DNA from: CAYMUR01 sp964393615
GTDB lineage: Bacteria; Planctomycetota; Planctomycetia; Pirellulales; Pirellulaceae
DNA length: 64,000 nucleotides
Assembly (NCBI GenBank): GCA_964393615.1
Contig: CAYMUR010000015.1
Coordinates: 15,169-79,168, forward strand
Direction: 5' to 3'
This document shows positions 55,401-64,000 of the stretch, piece by piece. The notes under the pieces were generated by a model that made no database searches, was not told where the DNA came from, and worked only from the letters and a program-made list of their open reading frames with translations. Both the position numbers and the translations under genes were made by a program. Each line of letters starts with the position of its first letter. Position 1 is the stretch's first letter.

Positions 55401-57268
55401 GCTTGGACAGATCAACCATTTGAGCAGATTTTCGAAGAACCACCTGCATTTCTGTCTTCTTTGAGTACCTATTTTGGTAGCGACAACGCCCATCTTCGGT
55501 TTGACAACCTGGGGCCCGATGGGGTGCAACTGACCCTCGAAGAAGATACAACACGTGATATGGAAACTGACCATTCGGCCGAAGTTGTTTCCTACCTGGC
55601 TATTGAAGGACAGGGCAAATTGGTGGTCACCCGGCCACAGTGGGACATCGGCGAAGTAGGCCGCATTACCAATCTGACACACACACCTCAAGTCATTACG
55701 CTTCTGCATGACTATAACAACCCAGTCGTGTTTACGCAGTCAGCGACGATTGTCGGTACTGATCCGGTGTCAATTCGCATTCGTAATGTAGCGTCCAATC
55801 AGTTTGAAATCTATTTGACAGAGCCATCTAATTTGAACCAGTTACATAACACCCATGAAACGGTGACTTACATGGTTCTTGAGGCAGGTACACATCAATT
55901 GAACAATGGTGTACGAATAGAAGTTGGCACGGTAGAAACGGAGGCCACGGTTAGTCCTCAACTGACCAGTCCGTCCTGGGAGACAATTCCTTTTTCAGTT
56001 GAATTCTCTGAATCTCCTGTACTGCTCAGTCAGATCCAAACGGTTGCAACGGATGGGCAACCTTACCTGCAGATTCGGCATGAATTTGTTTCTGAGACGG
56101 CTGTCTCTCTGGCATTAGAACAAGAAGAAAAAAGTGCGCAGCCGCATCCTGTTGAAACGGTGGGTTACATGGCCATCGAACCAGGGAGCGGATTTTGGAG
56201 TGGGATGATTTACGAGGCGGTAACAACCGAAAACGTCGTGACACATGACTGGTACGAGATTGAATTTGGCAACCTATATACCGAAGAACCGGCGTTCTTG
56301 AGTTCGCTCGCTTCTTATTACGGTTACGACAATGGCCATCTGCGTTACTCAGGACTGACACCTACCGAAGTCCAAATCAAGCTCATGGAGGACACCACGC
56401 TGGACGCCGAAGTCAATCACTACTCTGCCGAATCGGTAGCCTATTTTGCCATCAGTGAACTGGGGCTACTTTCAGCGATCGTACCATCCGGTTCGCCGTA
56501 CGTGACAGCGTTTTTACGCGATAGTGACGGGGATACTTTTGACACTGTCGAAACGTTGTCATTTACCTTCAGTGAAGACGTAACACTGACGTCCGCTGCG
56601 TTGCAATTGATCGATGAATCAGCAGGCGGTGCGGTGGTAGATTTGGCGGCGGCCGGATTCAACTATGACGCTAATAGCCAGACTGCTACCTGGGATCTTT
56701 CTGTTTTGTCATCGTTGTCTGCAGCCTGGTACACTGCTACGCTTGNNNNNNNNNNCTTGACGCAGCCAAGGTGACTAATAGTCGTGGTCTCAGTCTGGTC
56801 GGTGCCGGAGGAGTGGGGGATTTATCTTCGTATACCTTTCTGGTAGCTGTTCGTGGGGATGTCAATCTTGATGGCAAGGTGGACATCACAGACTTCAATG
56901 CTCTGGCTACCAACTATGATCCGTTGGGTACCAATTTAGAGAACGATTGGTCAAAGGCGAACTTTGATGGTGATGCCGATGTTGACATGAACGATTTTAA
57001 TGCGATTGTGCAAAACTATTCGCCACATCTTTATGCAACCCAAGCGGCCAGCGTTGCGAGTCGTGTGGCACCCTTGGCGGTGGTGCATTCAGGGAGTCAG
57101 GCGGTCGAGTCAGGCGAAGCATTGGTTACCGAGGACGCGGCGGTCAAGGTACGTCAAGACCAGGTGCCGACTGACCATGTGTTTGCGTCCTGGGATGACA
57201 GTGCCGAGGAATATACTCGACTTCCCGACACATCTGGCAGGCGACGCGAACGTCTAGTGCAGCCATGA
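52473..57268 (+). CDS. giant surface protein: VCBS propeller, ASPIC/UnbV, nine H-type-lectin-like repeats, dockerin
   Basis: About 1,590 residues, cut on paper by a 10-N gap. The start at 52473 has AGAGGG five bases before it. The N-terminus (RRERRFEMLEVREMLAF) resembles the FExLExRxLLA head of large planctomycete exported proteins. Residues about 60-400 are VCBS/FG-GAP repeats (DVNNDGFVDV, DLEGDGDLDV, DVDNDGDLDI), then an ASPIC/UnbV domain to about 490. Three modules of about 280 residues follow (53964, 54801, 55647), each of three units ending in a Y-(L/I/M)-A-I pattern. A dockerin-type pair ends it (DVNLDGKVDITDFNAL, DGDADVDMNDFNAI). Merging the CTTG that flanks the gap restores one frame. 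A role in adhesion or carbohydrate binding is inferred. Confidence 0.85.
56746..56755. other. 10-N gap that is probably a 4-base contig overlap
   Basis: The left flank ends ACGCTTG and the right flank begins CTTGACGC. If the two CTTG are the same bases, the frame reads TLDAAKVTNSRG and continues into the dockerin. So nothing is likely missing here. Confidence 0.75.
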
Positions 57269-57532
57269 TCGGGTAATCCTGCGGATAACGTCCACAGTAT
57301 TGGATACGGGACTTGACTCGATGGCACCTCCGGCTTTTTCTCGTGGGACGTTCTGGCATGCATGAGCGGCATTTTGTTCTGGAGGGCTATTCCTGGTGTT
57401 TCCTTTGAGAAGCCTGTGCCAGTATGTTCGATTTGTTGTCCGACTTTGCCGGCAGCGCGTAGTACCAGAAGATACCTGCCCTGTGTTATACTGGCGGCTC
57501 TTTGGCTTATGAAATTCAGCGAGGGATGCCCG
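57269..57532. other. spacer of about 260 bases before the KDG pathway genes
   Basis: The frame of the Eda gene is open upstream to 57362 but without aldolase character; the true start is taken at 57533. No other feature was seen. Confidence 0.35.
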
Positions 57533-58204
57533 ATGACTTTTGATGAATCACTTCAGGCGCGCATTACGAACAGTGGCGCAGCAGCCGTATTGACGATTGA
57601 CGATGCAGCCCACGGGGTGCCGTTGGCACGTGCACTACTTGATGGTGGTGTCGACTGTATGGAATTGACACTCCGCACGCCTTCGGCCCTGGAGGCATTG
57701 CATGAAATTAAATCGAAGGTTCCGGAAATGATAGCAGGAGTCGGGACGATCCTGACCGTTGACCAAGTCAAACAAACAATCGATGCTGGCGCCGAGTTCG
57801 GTGTGTCACCGGGGCTCAACCGAAACATTGTAGACGCGGCGATTCGTTGGGGATTGCCGTTTGCACCCGGTGCCGCCACACCTTCTGAAATCGAAGCAGC
57901 GATCGAATTGGGATGTCGCCTTATCAAGTTTTTTCCGGCGGAACCAAGTGGTGGTCTGCCATATCTTGAATCTGCAGCGGCTCCTTATGACCACCTGGGA
58001 ATACGCTATATTCCACTCGGCGGGGTTCAGCCAGGTAATGCCGAGTCGTATTTGTCTCATCGGTTAATTGCGGCGATTGGTGGTTCTTTTATCGCAACAC
58101 GCAAGCTGATTCAGGACCAGGATTGGAAGGGCATTGCTGAAAACGCGAAGCTGGCGAGGCGGTTGGTGGATTCCGCTCGTGGTGGCCAGCAGAGTGCCGT
58201 TTGA
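57533..58204 (+). CDS. eda: 2-keto-3-deoxy-6-phosphogluconate aldolase
   Basis: A 223-residue class I aldolase. Start ATG 57533 has GAGGG about eight bases before. Family features: Glu in CMELTLRTPSA (about residue 45), GVGTILTVDQV, PGLNRNIVDAA, and the Schiff-base Lys in CRLIKFFPAEPSGG (about residue 130). It splits KDPG into pyruvate and glyceraldehyde 3-phosphate, the last step of the Entner-Doudoroff and uronate routes. An earlier in-frame ATG at 57509 is possible. The KDG kinase gene follows 128 bases later on the same strand, so the pair can turn 2-keto-3-deoxygluconate into central metabolites. Confidence 0.93.
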   Translation: MTFDESLQARITNSGAAAVLTIDDAAHGVPLARALLDGGVDCMELTLRTPSALEALHEIKSKVPEMIAGVGTILTVDQVKQTIDAGAEFGVSPGLNRNIVDAAIRWGLPFAPGAATPSEIEAAIELGCRLIKFFPAEPSGGLPYLESAAAPYDHLGIRYIPLGGVQPGNAESYLSHRLIAAIGGSFIATRKLIQDQDWKGIAENAKLARRLVDSARGGQQSAV

Positions 58205-58332
58205 GATCCGGTCTGTTGAAGTTAGTTCGTAGGGTAGTTTTTGGTTCCGTCATATCAGGTTTCAGTTTTAGTCATTCGGAAAGAATGGGCTGTACCAGGG
58301 TCTAAGAATCCGATTTTTTCAGGAGAAATTTT

Positions 58333-59427
58333 GTGCAAGGCACCGTCGTCACTTTTGGGGAAATAATGGGACGTGTCAATACGATCGGTTTGCGGCGTTT
58401 CGCGCAATCGATGCCGGGCAGCGTCGAAATCATGTTTGCCGGTGCGGAAGCTAATGTAGCGGTGTCGGTTTGCCAGTTGGGGGGAACTGCCCGTTTTGTA
58501 TCTGCTTTACCTGAAAACGCACTGGCGGACGCCTGTCTGAAATCGCTTCACGTTTTTGGCATTGATACACGGCACGTTGTACAGAGTCGCCAAGGCCGCC
58601 TCGGATTTTACTTCATTGAAGGAGGCGCCAACCAACGCCCGAGCAACATTGTTTATGACCGGGATGGGTCGACGATTGGATTGACCGAAGCCAACGCTTA
58701 TGATTGGGAGTCTGCTTTTGAATCGGCTACTTGGTTTCACGTGACGGGCATAACTCCGGCTGTATCCTCCACCGCCGCGGCAGCAACATTAGAGGCCGTA
58801 CAATTAGCGAAAAAGCAAGGTTTGACCGTTTCTTGTGATCTGAACTTTAGAAAAAAACTGTGGCGCTGGAACTCAGAGCTTGAACCGGCAAAGTTAGCGC
58901 AGCAGACCATGCGAGAGATTCTAAGATTTGTGGATGTTGTCATTGCCAATGAGGAGGACGCGGCGGTTGTCCTGGATATTCATGCTGGTAAATCTGACGT
59001 CGAGTCCGGAAAACTGGAGATCGATAAATATCCCACAGTGGCTAGAGAAATTGTCCAGCAGTTTTCGAATGTTTCACGAGTGGCTATCACATTACGCGAA
59101 AGTGTGTCTGCATCGCATAATCGTTGGGGAGCGATGTTGTACGATGCGTCTTTAGACCAGGCTTTCTTTGCACCTAGTCAAGATGGTCAATATTCATCCT
59201 ATGAGATCACCAACATTGTTGATCGAGTAGGTGCTGGAGATTCATTTGCTGCGGGGATCGTGTATGCCTCTTGTACGCCAGATTTGAATGCTCCCGAAAA
59301 AATAGTAGCGTTTGCAACGGCTTCGTCCTGCCTGGCACATTCAGTTCCCGGTGATTTCAATTATTCAACCCGTGAAGAGGTGGAATCATTGATGCATGGT
59401 TCGGGATCGGGCCGGGTCGTTCGTTAG
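58333..59427 (+). CDS. kdgK: 2-keto-3-deoxygluconate kinase (PfkB family)
   Basis: A 364-residue PfkB kinase starting with GTG at 58333, with AGGAGA seven bases upstream. KdgK traits are VVTFGEIMGRV at the N-terminus, the substrate region FAGAEANVAVSVCQLGG, LNFRKKLW, and the catalytic DRVGAGDSFAAGIVYA. It phosphorylates KDG to KDPG, the substrate of Eda encoded just upstream. Both belong to breakdown of uronic-acid polymers such as alginate or pectin, or of gluconate. Length is slightly above the usual 310-340. Confidence 0.9.
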   Translation: MQGTVVTFGEIMGRVNTIGLRRFAQSMPGSVEIMFAGAEANVAVSVCQLGGTARFVSALPENALADACLKSLHVFGIDTRHVVQSRQGRLGFYFIEGGANQRPSNIVYDRDGSTIGLTEANAYDWESAFESATWFHVTGITPAVSSTAAAATLEAVQLAKKQGLTVSCDLNFRKKLWRWNSELEPAKLAQQTMREILRFVDVVIANEEDAAVVLDIHAGKSDVESGKLEIDKYPTVAREIVQQFSNVSRVAITLRESVSASHNRWGAMLYDASLDQAFFAPSQDGQYSSYEITNIVDRVGAGDSFAAGIVYASCTPDLNAPEKIVAFATASSCLAHSVPGDFNYSTREEVESLMHGSGSGRVVR

Positions 59428-59458
59428 AACCAGGTGCCAGGGAATTGTACGTGTTGTA

Positions 59459-60385
59459 TCAAGTTACCAGGCCTTTGGTGACTAGCATGAAGACATCTTC
59501 CAGGGTTGGCTCTTTTTCAGCGAAGCTACGCACGCCGACCTGGTTGGCGACCAGTGCATCCAACAGTTTGGCGACGCCCAGGTCGTCGGTTGCCAGTTCG
59601 ACGGTTGCCACATGGCCGTCGACAGCGACGTCGCGAACAAGGGGGCTTTTGCGAAGAACCGACAATCCAACTTCCATGTTGCTGGTGAATTTCACTTCGA
59701 TGATGCGGTTGCCACGTATCTGGCGATAGACTTCTTCGATCGGTCCGTGCATCAAGAGTTGTCCCCGTTCGATGATTCCGATGGAGGTACAGCAATCTGC
59801 CAGTTCGGTCAGGATATGACTGGAGATCAGGATCGTTTTTCCCATCTGGCGCAATTCTTTGAGCAGGGCTTTGACTTCCAGGCGCGCCCTCGGATCGAGA
59901 CCACTGGCCGGTTCGTCCAGGATTAAAACAGGCGGATCGTGCACCAGGGTTTTGGCAAGACAGAGCCGCTGTTTCATTCCTCGTGACAGGCCATTGACAT
60001 AATCATCCCGTTTGTACGTGAGGTCGAGCAGGTCCAGAACGTCGGAGATGACTTTTTTACGTTCCTGGCGTGGAATGCGATAGGCGACGGCGAAGAAGTC
60101 AAGGAATTCCCAGACTTTCATCCCATCGTAGACACCAAAGTTATCAGGCATGTAGCCGACACTTTGTCGGACGCTCATCGGATCGCGTGTCACACTGTGA
60201 CCATTGACCGTTCCTTCGCCGCGGCTCGCTTTCAACAGCGTAGTCAAAAAGCGAATCGTGGTGCTTTTTCCGGCCCCATTGGGACCGATAAAACCAAACA
60301 TTTCGCCTGCAGCGATCTTTAAATTTAATTGGTGTACGGCCGTAAAATCGCCGTAGTCTTTGCCAAAATCAATCAGTTCAATCAT
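59459..60385 (-). CDS. ABC transporter ATP-binding protein (ABC-2 type)
   Basis: A 308-residue ATPase: GPNGAGKST (Walker A, about 36-44), NGLSRGMKQRL (signature), VLILDEPASGLDP (Walker B) and SSHILTEL (H-loop). The C-terminal extension fits drug or polysaccharide exporters with an ABC-2 permease. Its ATG overlaps the stop of the large membrane protein gene by four bases (ATGA), so the two are coupled. The permease itself is not obvious in this window unless the membrane protein supplies it. Convergent with kdgK. Confidence 0.93.
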   Translation of the reverse strand: MIELIDFGKDYGDFTAVHQLNLKIAAGEMFGFIGPNGAGKSTTIRFLTTLLKASRGEGTVNGHSVTRDPMSVRQSVGYMPDNFGVYDGMKVWEFLDFFAVAYRIPRQERKKVISDVLDLLDLTYKRDDYVNGLSRGMKQRLCLAKTLVHDPPVLILDEPASGLDPRARLEVKALLKELRQMGKTILISSHILTELADCCTSIGIIERGQLLMHGPIEEVYRQIRGNRIIEVKFTSNMEVGLSVLRKSPLVRDVAVDGHVATVELATDDLGVAKLLDALVANQVGVRSFAEKEPTLEDVFMLVTKGLVT

Positions 60386-62952
60386 GGCCTGGTCGTTTTC
60401 CCTTCGGTAGGTCCATCAAGCCCTTCGGTAAGTCCATCAAGCCCTTCGGTAAGTCCATCAAGCCCTTCGGTAAGTCCATCAAGATTGTCCACGGTCTCAA
60501 AATCGAACATCGGTTGCACTTTTGGCCGTGCATTCACATCTGGTTCCGGGTTCGTCAGTGTTCCGTAGTTTAAATGAGCAATTACCAAAGTCCGCAATAC
60601 GTTTTGCGAAGATTTAGGTCGAATGGACATACCGGGTAAATCCTCATCCGTCCAGCCGACGAGTCGCATTTCTCCAGCGCGTAGATGATTCCGGTCCTGG
60701 GCCACTTCAACGAGGTGCCTCAAGCTGACGCTAGCGGATGACGTACTACTGGACATGACAGGAGAAAGTTCCCATTCATCGAGCAACGAATTTTGGAATC
60801 CTGCCGGACTGAAATTCAGCCGTTTGGCAATTTGTGGTGCAAAATTCCCTACCCAAGCGACATCGAGGCGGCCGTTTTTTTGGCGAAAGACAACACCCAC
60901 ATCATGGATGGTCCATTGGGTATCGTTGGTGACTACCCAACGCTGGCGATTGTCTTGATGGAGGCGGAGCGGACCTCCCGTGTCGACAAAATATTCACTG
61001 TGCAACATGCCGGTTGCGTTGGAATCGACACGGAAGCCTGTCAAGTGTGCCTTGCTGCCACGGTGAAAACGGACCGTTCTGTGCGTCTGGCCGGATACCA
61101 GTTGGTAGTCTTTGGTTGTTGCAAAAGGTAAAGCCAGTGCGGCGTGGTCATCGAATTCGATGTCATAGCTTGACGCCAAGGAACTATAGAGTGCGGTGTA
61201 CCGGGTTAAATGGGCCCGCTCGTAATCACTTTGCAATTCCAGTGTAGCAATTTCTGTTCGGCTACGAGCAAACCCAATATCAAGTTGGGCGAGTTTGACC
61301 ACGATGATGGCGCAACTAATGGCAATTAGCGGAGCGGCTACCCAGGCCCATTCCACGCGCCCCAGAGTACGAAATAAGGCCCAATTGACTGGTACCAGTA
61401 TCACCAGGTAGGCGAACAAAACAAGCATCACGAAACCAGCATCCGGTATGGAGATTCCCGCGGCTTTTTTGAGTGCCAGGCGCGCGGCATTCGAGACCGT
61501 ACTAAAATCATTCCAGCCAGCGATTCCGGACTGTGGCTCATGCTGGTGGCTTGGATCGGGGTCGTGTCCAGGTGAGTGAGATTTCGGTTTCTTGCCAGGG
61601 CCTGCAGCATCGCGGCTAAAATAACGCACGTTGCTGAGCAAACGAGGGTCTTCGCGCAACGTCTCGTTCTTGGCCCAAGTGACTTGCAACGTGCCGAGAT
61701 CGGAAAGCGTGTACTTTCGTGGAGGATGTCGCATCAGGCAGCCGTTGAGAAAACTGTCGAAACTGCCCCAGTTATTTAATTCGCGTTGGCTAATAGGAAA
61801 TGCTGTGACGATCAACCGTCCCCGTCCTAATTTTCGTTCCGCCACGTGTTGGCCTGTGTGTGGTGTGAATGTTCCGGATCCAGCCAGTTGCATTTTAATT
61901 CCAGGAATTGGTTTTTCCGGTAAGATTTGGAGGGCCAACGTCTTACCTTTTGGGGTCTTCAGTGACCAGTATTTATTCAACGTAGAAAGCGATTCCTGGT
62001 CCAACATGCTGGTTGCATCACTCGTGATCGGAAGATAAGAATCAAGAAAACTATTTTTCAGACCGTCCACTGATCTGGGCCCACTCACAATCAGCTGGCC
62101 CCCCCAATGCAGCCAGTCCAGGAGGGCTTGCTGCTGGCCACGGGTCAACAAGGAGACATCAAAATCATCCCACAGGAGGTACGCGATATTAGTCCAGGCC
62201 AGTGAGCATTCGGGGAGAGGTACCTGTCGTTCGACTTTGGGCAACATGACATGGTAATAGATGTTTCCTCCTGAAGAATCCAACGTTTCGTTGGGTGGCC
62301 GAACCGAATCAACATGCGTCAAGAATCCGTATGATTCTGGTTCGCGCGCGAGTACGACAAAGTAAAACTGATGCGGCTTCATCAAAGAAGAAAATTCCGT
62401 ACTGGACTGAATGATTCGGCCACCCTTTCGCGGGTGCAGTGAACTTTGTAAGATCGGATTTCTGGAAGACGGATGAGGGATATAGTAAAACAGATCAAAA
62501 TGTTTTGTTTGGCCTTTGGGCATTGCTACCGGACGACTAGCCAGCATGCGAAATGGTGTTCGGTCGATTGGTAACGCTGCCCGGTTGATGTCTGTCGGCA
62601 TGAAATTAAGTTCACCACGAAAATCGAAATTGTTTGCTCTCATTGTCTGGACAGCACTTGTCCAGTGCCCTGGTTTGACATAAAAGATTTTTGTCATGTC
62701 ATCGGAGGGTTGGATGGAGAGGCGTTCAATCTCAAAGTCCTTTTGTTTTTCTTCTTTTTCTTCCCGCGTTTCGTCCTTGTCTTTCGCTTGCGTTACTTTC
62801 GCGTTGTTCTTGTGTTTGGCGGTGCCACTTTGCCAGCAACCTCCCCAGGCGGATACCAACAGGCCAATGACCACCAGCCAGCTGATCAAGAGATACCAGC
62901 GTAACGACCAAAGAACGTGGCCGGTATTTTCTTGTTGTTCCCGGTTTGTCAT
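60382..62952 (-). CDS. large membrane-anchored protein linked to an ABC transporter
   Basis: An 856-residue protein. One hydrophobic helix near 18-40, a long extracytoplasmic domain with GldG/DUF4350-like traits (LLTRGQQQALLDWLHWGGQLIVSG), then a cluster of helices near 515-575 (FVMLVLFAYLVILVPVNWALF). The C-terminus holds four copies of a seven-residue unit (GLTEGLD-like), coded by a 21-base tandem repeat. Coupling to the ATPase gene by a 4-base overlap suggests one complex. Similar gene pairs are seen in planctomycetes with gliding-type ABC systems; exact role unknown. Confidence 0.82.
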   Translation of the reverse strand: MTNREQQENTGHVLWSLRWYLLISWLVVIGLLVSAWGGCWQSGTAKHKNNAKVTQAKDKDETREEKEEKQKDFEIERLSIQPSDDMTKIFYVKPGHWTSAVQTMRANNFDFRGELNFMPTDINRAALPIDRTPFRMLASRPVAMPKGQTKHFDLFYYIPHPSSRNPILQSSLHPRKGGRIIQSSTEFSSLMKPHQFYFVVLAREPESYGFLTHVDSVRPPNETLDSSGGNIYYHVMLPKVERQVPLPECSLAWTNIAYLLWDDFDVSLLTRGQQQALLDWLHWGGQLIVSGPRSVDGLKNSFLDSYLPITSDATSMLDQESLSTLNKYWSLKTPKGKTLALQILPEKPIPGIKMQLAGSGTFTPHTGQHVAERKLGRGRLIVTAFPISQRELNNWGSFDSFLNGCLMRHPPRKYTLSDLGTLQVTWAKNETLREDPRLLSNVRYFSRDAAGPGKKPKSHSPGHDPDPSHQHEPQSGIAGWNDFSTVSNAARLALKKAAGISIPDAGFVMLVLFAYLVILVPVNWALFRTLGRVEWAWVAAPLIAISCAIIVVKLAQLDIGFARSRTEIATLELQSDYERAHLTRYTALYSSLASSYDIEFDDHAALALPFATTKDYQLVSGQTHRTVRFHRGSKAHLTGFRVDSNATGMLHSEYFVDTGGPLRLHQDNRQRWVVTNDTQWTIHDVGVVFRQKNGRLDVAWVGNFAPQIAKRLNFSPAGFQNSLLDEWELSPVMSSSTSSASVSLRHLVEVAQDRNHLRAGEMRLVGWTDEDLPGMSIRPKSSQNVLRTLVIAHLNYGTLTNPEPDVNARPKVQPMFDFETVDNLDGLTEGLDGLTEGLDGLTEGLDGPTEGKTTRP
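60400..60483. repeat. 21-base tandem repeat inside a gene end, four copies
   Basis: CCCTTCGGTAAGTCCATCAAG occurs four times (60400-60483; one base differs in the first copy). It codes for GLTEGLD-like heptads at the C-terminus of the membrane protein, and the array ends just before the stop codon that overlaps the ATPase start. Confidence 0.95.
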
Positions 62953-63128
62953 GGTAATGAGTAAACGGTGGGGGAGATTGTGCGTCGAACAAGTGTATTT
63001 CAGATAACCAGCAGAAGGAATTCCACTCGAATGGTCAATGAGGTATTATGTTATGGATTGTGGAATCAACCGCAGCATATGTTTTACAAACTATATTGTA
63101 TGAACTGAAGAATGGTCAGGAGTACACG

Positions 63129-64000
63129 ATGGGTAAACTCGAAGTCGCACATGACGAGCCGTCTGGCGAGGATCATTTAGATGTCGAACGTGCAGTTCGC
63201 GAACGATATTCAGAAGCTTCTAAGATGGCTGAACAATCGCTTTGCTGCCCGGTGGAATACGATACGAAATATCTGGACATCTTACCGACGGAACTCATCG
63301 AACGAGATTATGGTTGTGGGGATCCGTCGCGGTACTTGCATTCCAATGAAACCGTACTGGACTTGGGATCGGGCGGAGGAAAAATCTGTTATATCGCTGC
63401 GCAGATTGTTGGTGCTGGGGGCCGAGTGATCGGTGTCGACATGAACGACGATATGTTGGAACTGGCCAGACGATTTCGTCAAGAGATTGGAAATCGAATC
63501 GGTTATCATAATGTTGATTTTTACAAGGCACGCATCCAGGATCTGGCACTGGACATCGAGCGGTTTGAACAATACTTGCAAGCGAATCCTGTTCAGTCAA
63601 CGGACCAATGGTGGACGGCCCACTCCGAGGCGGAGAGGATGCGCCGTGAGGAACCGATGATTGCGAATGATTCGATCGACGTGATTGTGTCCAACTGTGT
63701 GCTCAACCTGGTCGATGTGGCAGCTCGAGAACAGTTGTTTTGTGAAATGCTGCGGGTACTGCGTCGCGGTGGTAGAGCTGTCATCAGCGATATTGTCAGT
63801 GATGAACCGATTCCTGAACACTTGAAGTCGGATCCAAAATTGTGGAGTGGATGTATTAGTGGTGCTTTCGTGGAGGAGGATTTTTTGGCTGCATTTGCCC
63901 GGGCCGGATTTTACGGTATGGAAATTGTATCGAGGCAGGAACAACCCTGGGCTACGATTGAGGGGATTGAGTTCCGCAGCGTGACGGTGAGTGCTTACAA
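63129..64000 (+). CDS. arsM: ArsM-like SAM-dependent methyltransferase, cut by window end
   Basis: At least 290 residues; the gene runs off the right edge. AGGAG six bases before 63129 sets the start. Family features: SLCCPVEYD and DYGCGDPSRY near the N-terminus, the SAM loop VLDLGSGGGK (about 80-90), GRVIGVDMNDDML, SNCVLNL, and LWSGCISGA. Cys63, Cys190 and Cys242 fit the three arsenic-binding Cys known in ArsM (72, 174 and 224 in the algal enzyme). ArsM methylates arsenite. An insert of about 25 residues lies before SNC. The ABC membrane gene is divergent from it by 176 bases. Confidence 0.85.
   Translation, partial: MGKLEVAHDEPSGEDHLDVERAVRERYSEASKMAEQSLCCPVEYDTKYLDILPTELIERDYGCGDPSRYLHSNETVLDLGSGGGKICYIAAQIVGAGGRVIGVDMNDDMLELARRFRQEIGNRIGYHNVDFYKARIQDLALDIERFEQYLQANPVQSTDQWWTAHSEAERMRREEPMIANDSIDVIVSNCVLNLVDVAAREQLFCEMLRVLRRGGRAVISDIVSDEPIPEHLKSDPKLWSGCISGAFVEEDFLAAFARAGFYGMEIVSRQEQPWATIEGIEFRSVTVSAY

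Overview
This window is a scaffold from a member of the Planctomycetes, most likely a Pirellula-like lineage and probably from a metagenome assembly: it carries two 100-N and two 10-N gaps. The assignment rests on gene style, not on a marker gene. There are three secreted proteins with PEP-CTERM tails, several Tat or Sec exported beta-propeller proteins (NHL, FG-GAP/VCBS, PQQ), an MJ0042-type zinc-ribbon membrane protein, a large dockerin-bearing surface protein with a planctomycete-style N-terminus, a Lys/Ala-rich H1-like protein, and loosely packed genes with 200-700 base spacers. I saw no rRNA, tRNA, CRISPR array or clear insertion sequence.

Layout. 0.4-5 kb: an exported enolase-superfamily protein, a mono-haem CxxCH protein and a NagX-like acyltransferase. 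5-13.4 kb: a sodium/solute symporter with an inserted PKD-like domain, a nitrilase-family amidase, an NHL protein with two membrane proteins in an operon, a VCBS protein and an EamA exporter. 13.8-20 kb: an FGGY kinase, a Gfo/Idh/MocA oxidoreductase (cut by a gap), an N-carbamoyl-D-amino-acid hydrolase interrupted by foreign sequence plus a gap, a sulfatase remnant, a redoxin and a CpdA-like phosphodiesterase. 20-34.5 kb: a PEP-CTERM glycosidase candidate, a small PEP-CTERM protein, a second symporter, a serine hydrolase, TypA/BipA, an NHL protein, a PEP-CTERM purple-acid-phosphatase-like protein, an NAD-dependent epimerase/dehydrogenase and a Tat-exported unknown. 34.5-41 kb: an unknown TIM-barrel-like protein, a PQQ propeller, a HEAT-like protein and the zinc-ribbon membrane protein.

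41-47.5 kb is a nucleoside-salvage block: two purine nucleoside phosphorylases, pyrimidine nucleoside phosphorylase and cytidine deaminase (the last two overlap by 4 bases), with a PfkB kinase nearby. 47.8-51.3 kb is a translation-related block: EttA, an H1-like protein, a small SelW-type protein and an EF-P paralogue of the EfpL/YeiP type. 52.5-59.4 kb holds a giant repeat protein followed by an Eda + KdgK pair that would split 2-keto-3-deoxygluconate. 59.5-63 kb is an ABC transporter ATPase with a large membrane partner. The right edge is a truncated ArsM-like methyltransferase.

The most striking item is invisible to ordinary ORF calling. At 50253-50486 a 77-residue SelW/Rdx-family protein carries an in-frame UGA at the second position of its redox CxxU motif. 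The UGA is followed after 11 bases by a perfect 6-bp hairpin with a GGUCA loop, the layout of a bacterial SECIS. This is a strong candidate selenoprotein. Other notable points are a purine nucleoside phosphorylase pair that differs at the base-specificity Asn/Asp position, nine H-type-lectin-like repeats in a 3 x 3 arrangement, and a scatter of short tandem repeats (11-21 bases), some of which duplicate start codons or extend into gene ends.
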